Assembly: GCA_044225565.1 (NCBI GenBank)
Contig: JBGAIL010000132.1
Location: 1-13,700 of the forward strand
DNA length: 13,700 nt
Reading direction: 5' to 3'
Source: CAVXAE01 sp044225565
Lineage (GTDB): Bacteria > Pseudomonadota > Gammaproteobacteria > Steroidobacterales > Steroidobacteraceae
A program made the translations under genes and the position numbers. Positions 7,821 to 13,700 of the stretch are shown here, piece by piece; the stretch's first letter is position 1, and each line of letters opens with the position of its first letter. A model generated the notes under the pieces. That model did not search any database. It was not told the DNA's origin and saw only the letters and a program-made list of their open reading frames with translations.

Positions 7821-7852
7821 TAAGACCGTGCGACCCGCACGACATCCCCCCT
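7821..7852 (-). promoter_or_regulatory. Candidate ECF-sigma promoter of the sigma-FecR operon
   Basis: Minus-strand AGGGGGGA, 16 bp, CGGTCTTA, ending 29 bp before the sigma ATG. It matches the element upstream of the receptor gene block for block. Two copies, each before a separate transcription unit of one signalling system, are best explained as targets of the encoded sigma factor, making this copy an autoregulatory promoter. It also argues against translation from the ATG at 7845. Confidence 0.7.
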
Positions 7853-7870
7853 TCCCCGCGAAAATTCCTT

Positions 7871-7888
7871 CGGCACCAGCCGGCGCCG
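7871..7888 (-). terminator. Possible hairpin terminator after the S9 peptidase gene
   Basis: On the minus strand CGGCGCC-GGCT-GGTGCCG folds into a 7-bp stem (one G-U pair) with a 4-nt loop, 58-75 nt past the peptidase stop and just before the sigma promoter. A TTTT run follows, but only after 6 nt, so it is a weak candidate. It would separate the peptidase transcript from the sigma-FecR operon. Confidence 0.35.
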
Positions 7889-7945
7889 CGCCACTGGATG
7901 CCCAGCGCGTTGCGGACGCTGCGCCGGGCACCGGACAACCGCCGA

Positions 7946-9954
7946 TCAGGGCTTGAGATATCGGTCCAGCCAGCCGAGGCCGCGCATCAGGAAGTCCTCC
8001 TGGTGCGCCGGCTCGCTCATGCCGTGGCCCTCGCGGGGATAGATGACGAGCTCGACCGGCGTACCCTTCCACTTGAGCGCCGTGTGCATCTCGATGGCCT
8101 GGCCGATCGGGCAGGAAGGATCCATTTCTCCGTGCAGCAGCAGCAGAGGCGTGCGCGCCTTGGCGATGTGATAGATGGGCGAGCGGTCGAGATACAGCAG
8201 GAAGTCGTCGTACAGCGGCGAGTCCCAGTGGGCCAGCTGCTCGTGCATGCGCGTGTCGTTGGTGCCGGCCTCGCTGATCCAGTTGTAGATGCCCGCACCG
8301 CCCACCGCGGCCTTGAAACGATGGCTCGCGAAGGTGGCGCCCCACCCCGCCGCGTAGCCGCCCCAGCTGAATCCGTAGATGCCGGCACGCTCGCCGTCCG
8401 CGATGCCCATCGCGATGGCGTGATCCAGCGCCGTCTCGATGTCTTCCCATTCACGCCCCATGAGATCGTGACGGTTGCCGCGGACGAAGCTCGTGCCGCG
8501 CCCGCGGCTGCCGCGGTAATTCGGGTACAGCACCGCATAGCCCCTGGCCGCGAGCAGCTGCCCGAAGTTGTGGTAGTCCGCCTGCCAGCCGTTGGGCGAG
8601 ATGCCCTCCGAACCACCGTGCACGTGCAGGACGATCGGGTAACGCCGGCCGGCCTGGTAGCCCACCGGCTTCAGCAGCAGGCCTTCGATCTCCGTACCGT
8701 CCTTGCTCTTCCAGCGCGTGACCTCCTGCGTGGCGAGCGTAAGAGCTTGCAGACCGGGATTGCTGACGGTGATCCGCTTCGCCTCACCGGTCTTGCCGCT
8801 GCCGAGCCTGCCGACGAACGCTTCCGTGGGATGCGAAGGCGAGTGAGCAGCGAAAGCCACGGTGCGCCCATCCCGGGAAAAGCTCGGCGGGCCGCTCAGG
8901 ATGACCGAGGGCACGAGGAGCGGCTCGATGCGCCCGGTGTCGAGATCGATGGCGCGCAACGCGTTGCCGAGGTGCTCTTCGAGGAGCACACCCAGCGAGC
9001 GGGGACGGCCCGGAACGCGGCCCAGCCAGATCGTGGTGCCGTCATACCCCGACATCAGATTGCGCGGCGCCCCGCCCGTGGCGGGCATCACGAACAGGCT
9101 GCCGGCCCAGGGATCGTTCACAGCGATCGAGCCGAGCCAGGCGATGGAGCGGCCGTCCGGCGACCAGTGCGGGTGAGCGATGCGACCGTGCTGGTCGAGC
9201 ACTTTCCGGGCCGTTCCTCCCGACGAGGGGACCGTATAGATCTTCAGCGCGAGCTCGTGGTCGTCGTCCGACGGGCTGTTCGCGGCGGTGAGCACGAACT
9301 GCGAGTCGTCGGGCGACCAGTCGAACTGGTCCACCGTCATGTCCATTCGCGTGATGAGCGCGCTCGCGCCCGAATCGACGGCCACCGTGTGCAGGCGCTT
9401 GTGCTGCAGCACTTCGTCCATGACCACCCAGTCGCGGCCGGCGGCCTCATCCCGCACGCGCCGCGGTGATTTGGCATCCCATGCGACGAAGCCGATGCGG
9501 CGCCCGTCGTGGGACCATTCGAAAGCCACCACGTCGCCATCGGCCCGCGTCAGCTGCTTCGCGGCCCCTCCCGCACGTGGCTTGACGTAGATCTGCGCGG
9601 TGGCGCCAGGCTGGCTCCGGGCAATCCAGGCCAGCGTCGCACCGTCGGGCGACCAGCCGGGCTGGCCTGCGGAGAAGCCACCGTCTTCGATGCGGGTGGG
9701 CGTACCCCCTGTCGAGGACAGGACCCAGATCTCGCCCACTGCGGCACCTCGCGGCTCGGAAGCCTCGGAGGGCCTGCTCACCCGGTACGCGACCCATTGG
9801 CCATCGGAGAGAGCGCCACGTTGCCCACGCGTTTCTGCGTCAGCACGGCCTGCGGCTCGAGCAGAGCCGCCGCCGGGCACGCGAAGGGCGTCAGGCCCAC
9901 GGCGGTGAGGGCCGCACAGGCGAGGAAAGACCTGGAAAGCGCTCGGCGGGACAT
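7946..9954 (-). pseudogene. S9-family serine peptidase with one frameshift near the N-terminus
   Basis: Exported prolyl-oligopeptidase-type hydrolase that cuts or trims peptides. The ATG at 9954, with GAGGAG 5 nt upstream, gives a signal peptide (MSRRALSRSFLACAALTAVG...PAAA) and then LEPQAVLTQKRVGNVALSP. That frame soon stops, while DGQWVAYRVSRP and the rest of the enzyme continue in another frame. One missing base at about 9805 (CCGAT for CCGGAT) explains it; restoring it gives exactly 670 codons. The body has five PD40/WD-like blades (GWSPDGATLAW, EWSHDGRRIGF, DWSPDDSQFV, HWSPDGRSIAW, SFSRDGRTVAF) and a C-terminal alpha/beta-hydrolase domain with Ser530 in GFSWGG, Asp612 in GEMDPS and His644 in EGHGM (restored numbering). 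All catalytic residues are intact, so sequencing error is as likely as true inactivation. It sits upstream of the sigma gene on the same strand, apparently as a separate transcript. Confidence 0.88.
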
Positions 9955-10095
9955 GGGAGCTCCTCGGAGAGTCGGGCTTGCCTATGCATCCACCGCCAGA
10001 CGGTTCTTTTGAATTGCCTCGCGGCGGCGGGCCAGTTTTCCGGCCGGCGGCCGCACCCGCCGCGGCCCGCGGGCCCATCGGTGCGGGTCGCATCC

Positions 10096-10126
10096 ATGAT
10101 CCCCTGCCGGCGTTCCGATGTGTCAA
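10096..10126 (-). promoter_or_regulatory. Weak candidate promoter for the S9 peptidase
   Basis: A perfect -35 hexamer TTGACA (10121-10126, minus strand) is followed after 19 bp by GATCAT (10096-10101), a 4/6 match to the -10 consensus. The spacing is longer than ideal and the leader would be about 140 nt. On the plus strand, TATCAT at 10169-10174 could be the -10 for the divergent amidase, but it lacks a -35. Nothing else stands out in the 259-bp gap 9955-10213. Confidence 0.25.
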
Positions 10127-10213
10127 CTCCGCTGTCCGCCCCGTCAACTGGGCGCGGCAGCGCATCGCTATCATGCCGGCGAGCCAGCCGCTGCGGCCTT
10201 GGCGGAGAAGTCC

Positions 10214-11717
10214 ATGCAAGCACCCCGGAATCGTTCGCGCCTGACCGAAAGTGACGCCTGGCGCATCGGCCGCCTCGATGCGCACGGGCAGGCCGAGCTG
10301 CTCGCCAGACGCGAGCTCACCTCGCTCGAGCTGGTGGAAGCGGCGGTACTGCGCATCGAGCGGGTCGAGCCGAAGCTCAACGCGCTCACGGTGAAGGCTT
10401 TCGATGCGGCACGAGCGCAGCGTTTTCCTCGCCTCGCCTGTCGGAATGCAGGGTGTTCCGTATCTGCTGAAGGACGGTCTCGACTATCCCGGCATGCCCA
10501 GCCGCTCCGGCTCACGCTCCAAGGCCGCGAGCGCACCGGTCAGCGTGCGCCACGAGTACGCGAAGCGCCTCGATGAGGCAGGACTGATCCCGCTCGGCAA
10601 GACTAACGTGCCGGAGTTCCTCGGCCTGGCTGCCGACACCGAGTCCCTGCTTTACGGGCCTGCCCACAACTCTGGGCTGACTTCGCCCGGCGGGTCGAGT
10701 GGCGGCGCCGGTGTCGTCGTGGCCGCTGGCATGGTCGCACTGGGGCACGCCGCGGATGGTGGCGGCTCGATCCGCATCCCCGCTGCCTGCTGCGGCGTGG
10801 TGGGATTGAAGCCCACCCGGAATGCGAACGCGCGCGCGCGGGACCCGCACTTCATCGAAGACTTCCTGGTCAACGACGTGCTGCTGTCACGCCCGGTGTG
10901 GATACGGCATGGGCTTTCGCATTGGAGCACTACGGGCGGCCGATGGTGCGGCCGGATGCGACACCGCGGAAGCTGCGCATCGTCGCGTCGCGCCTCGCAG
11001 CATGCTCGAGCGATGCCGCACGAGGATGTCGCGAGCGCGATTTCGCGCACCGCGGACCTTTGCGCGAAACTCGGCCATCAGGTGACGGACGCTCGGCCCG
11101 GCATCGACGGGCCTGCGGTCTCCGACAGCTTCAAGACCATTTGGGGTTATCTCGCGAGCGGCACGCTGGACCTGGTGAAGGCGGCCAATCCCGGCACGGC
11201 ACTGGACACGATCCTCGAGCGATGGACGCTCGAGCTCGCCGAGTTCTGCCGCACGCTGGATGGAGAAGATCTGGAGCGAGCATTCGCCCAGGCGACGCAC
11301 GCTACGGCGGTGATGCGGGAGTTCTTCAGAAGCTACGACGTCGTGCTCTCACCCGTGGTACTGCCGAAAATCGGCGCGCTGGGCCCAATGCGCCCGATCG
11401 CGCAGCTGATGCCGGAGATGTTCGACTATGTCTCCTACACGCCCCTGCATAATCTCACCGGGCTCCCCGCCCTCTCGCTGCCTCTCTTCACCTCGCGCGA
11501 AGGATTGCCGATCGGCTCGATGTTCGCGGCCGACCGCGACAACGAGGACGTACTGCTGGGCCTCGCCTACGAGCTGGAGCGCGCCGCGCCCTGGGCAGAG
11601 CGCTGGCCTGACATCGCCGCGCCCGGCGGCGCCCAGCGGGGGCTCCGCAGCACCAGCCACAGCCCGCGGGTCAGCAGCGGCAGCAGGAACACGATCAGGA
11701 AGAAATACGAGCTGTAG
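10214..11717 (+). pseudogene. Amidase-signature enzyme, broken by several frameshifts
   Basis: Serine amidohydrolase of the amidase-signature family (amide to acid plus ammonia or amine). The start at 10214 has GGAG 6 nt upstream. Four stretches in different frames line up into one protein: 10214 to about 10430 (RRELTSLELVEAAVLRIERV); about 10435-10898 (GVPYLLKDG, LIPLGKTNVPEF, SPGGSSGG, DGGGSIRIPAACCG); 10898 to about 10998 (DTAWAFALEHYG, TPRKLRI); and 11013 onward (MPHEDVASAISRTADLC to PWAERWP). A three-codon scrap SMLER in the third frame joins the last two. The Lys / cis-Ser / Ser triad is present (10470, the GGSSGG at 10689-10706, and 10767). The usual Asn-Pro-Trp after LLYGPAHN is degraded to NSG. 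Residues after about 11620 are not family-like and run antisense into the transporter gene, so the true stop is probably hidden by another indel. Confidence 0.85.
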
Positions 11718-12731
11718 CGGTAGCCTTTGCCGATGAGGTCCACGAGGCCGAAGGACGAAGCGGCGTAGACCGCGATCACCGCCCCTGCGGCCACCGCGGG
11801 CCGCACGAACCTCGGGCTTCCGCTTGCCGCGGTCCGCCACGCGCGCGCGAGGCGCTCGCCGCCGTGCAGCAGCCCCGCGCCAGTCTTGATGAGCGCGCCC
11901 AGGATCACCAGCTGGATGAGGATGGAGAATGCCGGGATGCCGAGCTTGCCGAGCACGAAGGTGACCGGGAGCGGCGAATCCACGATCTGCGGGTAGAACG
12001 CGGAAAGCGCGAGCAGCAGTGCGAAGCCCGGCAGCAGGATCAACGGCCCGGCGAGCGCGCCTGCGATGAGCGCTTCGCGCCGCGTGGCGAAATTTCGCGC
12101 GACGAAGATGAGAATCGGGATCACGATGATGTTGTAGCCGGTATAAGTGATGCCGCTCCACAGCGCCGTGGGCACCTGGACGGTCGAGAAATGGATGGCG
12201 CAGCGCCCATCTCGCCGCCGAACCGCGAGACCACCATGAAGAAGAGCGTGAGGTAGGTGGCGTAGAAGATGATCGACCACACCGAGATGATGCGTTCGAT
12301 CACCGTGCTGCCCATGAACACGATCAGCGCGACCAGCGCCATGTAGGCGATGGCGCTCAGCGTCTCCGGCCAGCCCAGCGCCTCGAGCAGCAGCCGCCCC
12401 GTGGCCGCGTGGAGACCACTGAAAGAGTGGAGATGAGGGCCGCGATGTAACCGAGCTCGAACACCACTTCGAAGCGTCCGAGATAGGTGCGCACGAAGCT
12501 GCGATAGTCGAAGGCGCTGAAGCTCCGGGCGATCTCGAAGGAGATCATGGAGCCGATGGTGAAGAGCAGCGCGGTGACGAACATGCCGGCGAGACCGGTG
12601 TGGCCGGCCCTCTTCGCCGAGACGAAGAACCGGACCAGCTCGCGCCCGGTGGCATAGCCGCCGCCGACGATGACGGCCTGGATCACGAGGCCCGGAACGA
12701 TGTAACGCTCGAAGACGTGCCGCAGCGACAT
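11567..12731 (-). pseudogene. YkvI-like multi-spanning membrane transporter, two frameshifts
   Basis: Predicted inner-membrane carrier resembling the uncharacterised YkvI proteins of the amino-acid-permease-like fold; the substrate is unknown. The ATG at 12731 has GGGGGGAA upstream. Piece 1 (12731 to about 12411) starts YIVPGLVIQAVIVGGGYATGRELVRFF, with the glycine-rich broken first helix, then MFVTALLFTIGSMISFEIA. Piece 2 (about 12408 to 12210) has AATGRLLLEALGW, IAYMALVALIVFMGSTVIERII and IIFYATYLTLFFMVV. Piece 3 (about 12205 to 11567) has PTALWSGITYTGYNIIVIPILIFV, LILLPGFALLLALSAFY, AFSILIQLVILGALI, AVAAGAVIAVYAASSFGLV and SYFFLIVFLLPLL. Each junction needs one missing base. About ten hydrophobic segments survive. 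The end overlaps the amidase ORF by 151 bp head-on. Family assignment is moderate; membrane nature is firm. Confidence 0.75.
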
Positions 12732-12924
12732 GCTTGTGCTTCCCCCCTGGTGGAGGCGACATCATGGCATCAGTCCCGGCGGCTTGCATGGCGCCAGCCG
12801 TTCCCGGTCCGATCTGCACAATGGCTGGTCTTTCCCGCCAAATCGGGGCGGCGATACGCGATTTTTTCTCGCGCGAAGCCCGCCCGCGCTCGCAACCGGT
12901 GCCGAAGTGATTCAACATCCCGCC

Positions 12925-13700
12925 ATGGCTTCGAACGCGACGCAGAGCCTTGCGGACAGGACCCTTGCGGGGAAGGTGGCGCTGGTCACGGGCTCCACCT
13001 CGGGCATCGGCCGCGCCATCGCGCTCGCGCTCGCCGGATCCGGCGCGAGCGTCATGCTCAACGGCTTCGGCGATGCGGTGGAAATCGAGCAGCTGCGCTC
13101 ACAGCTGCAACGAGCAAGCGGCGTTGCTGCGGCGTACTGCGGGAGCGATCTCGGTACGGCCGGCGGCGTCCAGCAGCTCATCGAGAGTACGAACGAGCAG
13201 CTGGGTCCCGTGGACATCCTCGTCTGCAATGCCGGCATCCAGCACGTGGCGCCCGTCGAAGAGTTCCCTCCCGGGAAATGGGATGCGATCGTCGCGCTCA
13301 ATCTGTCGAGCGCGTTCCATGCAATCCGGCTGGCGCTGCCGAAGATGCGGGAGCGCGGCTGGGGGCGCATCGTCAACGTCGCCTCCGTGCACGGGCTCGT
13401 GGCCTCGCCGTTCAAGTCGGCCTACGTCGCGGCGAAACACGGACTGATCGGCCTGACACGCACGGTTGCACTGGAGGCCGCTCAATCGGGCATCACGGTG
13501 AACGCCATCTGCCCGGGCGACGTGCTCACGCCACTGGTGGAGAAGCAGATCCCGGCCCAGGCCGCGGCGCGCGGCATCTCGGAGGAAGCGGCGGTACGGG
13601 ACGTGATCCTCGACGCACAGCCGACGAAGCGGTTCATCGAGGCGGACGAAGTCGCTTCGCTGGTGGTCTACCTCTGCAGCGAGGCCGCGCGCTCCGTGAC
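12925..13700 (+). CDS. bdhA: D-3-hydroxybutyrate dehydrogenase, C-terminus cut by window edge
   Basis: Cytoplasmic short-chain dehydrogenase that interconverts (R)-3-hydroxybutyrate and acetoacetate with NAD, used in polyhydroxybutyrate and ketone-body metabolism. 258 codons are present and only about 10-17 residues should be missing. The Rossmann motif is TGSTSGIG (22-29). The catalytic set is N126, S154, Y167 and K171. The substrate-binding residues Q106, H156, K164 and Q208 are all present; each catalytic and substrate residue sits at a constant offset of 12 from my recollection of the Pseudomonas fragi enzyme numbering. Diagnostic strings are LNGFGDA, NAGIQHVAPVEEFP, HGLVASPFKSAYVAAKHG and QPTKRF. 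The ATG at 12925 is the only sensible start but has no clear ribosome site. The gene diverges from the transporter across a 193-bp gap in which I see no convincing promoter or operator. Confidence 0.95.
   Translation, partial: MASNATQSLADRTLAGKVALVTGSTSGIGRAIALALAGSGASVMLNGFGDAVEIEQLRSQLQRASGVAAAYCGSDLGTAGGVQQLIESTNEQLGPVDILVCNAGIQHVAPVEEFPPGKWDAIVALNLSSAFHAIRLALPKMRERGWGRIVNVASVHGLVASPFKSAYVAAKHGLIGLTRTVALEAAQSGITVNAICPGDVLTPLVEKQIPAQAAARGISEEAAVRDVILDAQPTKRFIEADEVASLVVYLCSEAARSV

Noticed and set aside
7792..7845. Alternative sigma start at 7845 with purine-rich GGGGAAGGGGG upstream
   Set aside because: That purine tract is part of the promoter element shared with the receptor gene, so transcription should begin downstream of this ATG; family similarity starts at 7791.
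7898..9469. 523-codon plus-strand frame opposite the S9 peptidase
   Set aside because: Antisense shadow of a gene with intact catalytic triad and PD40 repeats; composition is low-complexity and it crosses the sigma/peptidase gap without a plausible start.
10122..10149. Direct repeat GTCAACT x2 at 21-bp spacing between the peptidase and amidase genes
   Set aside because: Seven bases repeated once is weak; no symmetry or neighbouring regulator supports an operator.
12852..12875. CGCGA / TCGCG inverted repeat around a T6 run in the transporter/dehydrogenase gap
   Set aside because: Only 5 bp per arm, expected by chance at this GC content, and placed between divergent starts where a terminator is not expected.

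Overview
This is GC-rich DNA from a Gram-negative bacterium. The ECF sigma / FecR / STN-TonB receptor module and the signal-peptide-bearing enzymes suggest a proteobacterium, probably a gammaproteobacterium of the Xanthomonadales/Nevskiales/Steroidobacter type. That placement comes from gene content and protein style only. The window is fully packed: no gene-free stretch exceeds 300 bp, and I see no tRNA, rRNA, CRISPR array or insertion sequence.

Layout. (1) 1-1323: a Tat-signal aldo/keto reductase (minus strand, cut by the left edge) diverges from a small ArsR-type regulator. A 32-bp near-perfect palindrome lies between them, 5 bp before the regulator's ATG. (2) 1336-7852, all minus strand: a cell-surface signalling locus read in the order ECF sigma factor, FecR anti-sigma (14-bp gene overlap), then a 1093-aa TonB-dependent receptor with an N-terminal STN signalling domain, then an exported amidohydrolase 17 bp behind it. 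The sigma gene and the receptor gene carry matching upstream elements (AGGGGGGA, 16 bp, CGGTCTTA), so the sigma factor probably drives both its own operon and the receptor-amidohydrolase operon. (3) 7946-9954: an exported S9 (prolyl-oligopeptidase-like) serine peptidase, same strand, with a frameshift near its signal peptide. (4) 10214-12731: an amidase-signature enzyme (plus) convergent with a YkvI-like membrane transporter (minus); both are frameshifted. (5) 12925-13700: a D-3-hydroxybutyrate dehydrogenase (plus), cut by the right edge a few residues before its end.

How the parts fit: a ligand bound by the outer-membrane receptor would signal through its STN domain to FecR and release the sigma factor, which would raise receptor and amidohydrolase levels. 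The neighbouring S9 peptidase, amidase, transporter and hydroxybutyrate dehydrogenase suggest uptake and breakdown of a peptide-like or amide compound. The substrate cannot be read from the sequence.

The main caution concerns 9.8-12.4 kb. Three neighbouring genes there need about eight single-base corrections, all explicable as missing bases, while the 8 kb to the left and the gene to the right are intact. Either a block of genes is decaying or, more likely, this stretch of the assembly is poor.
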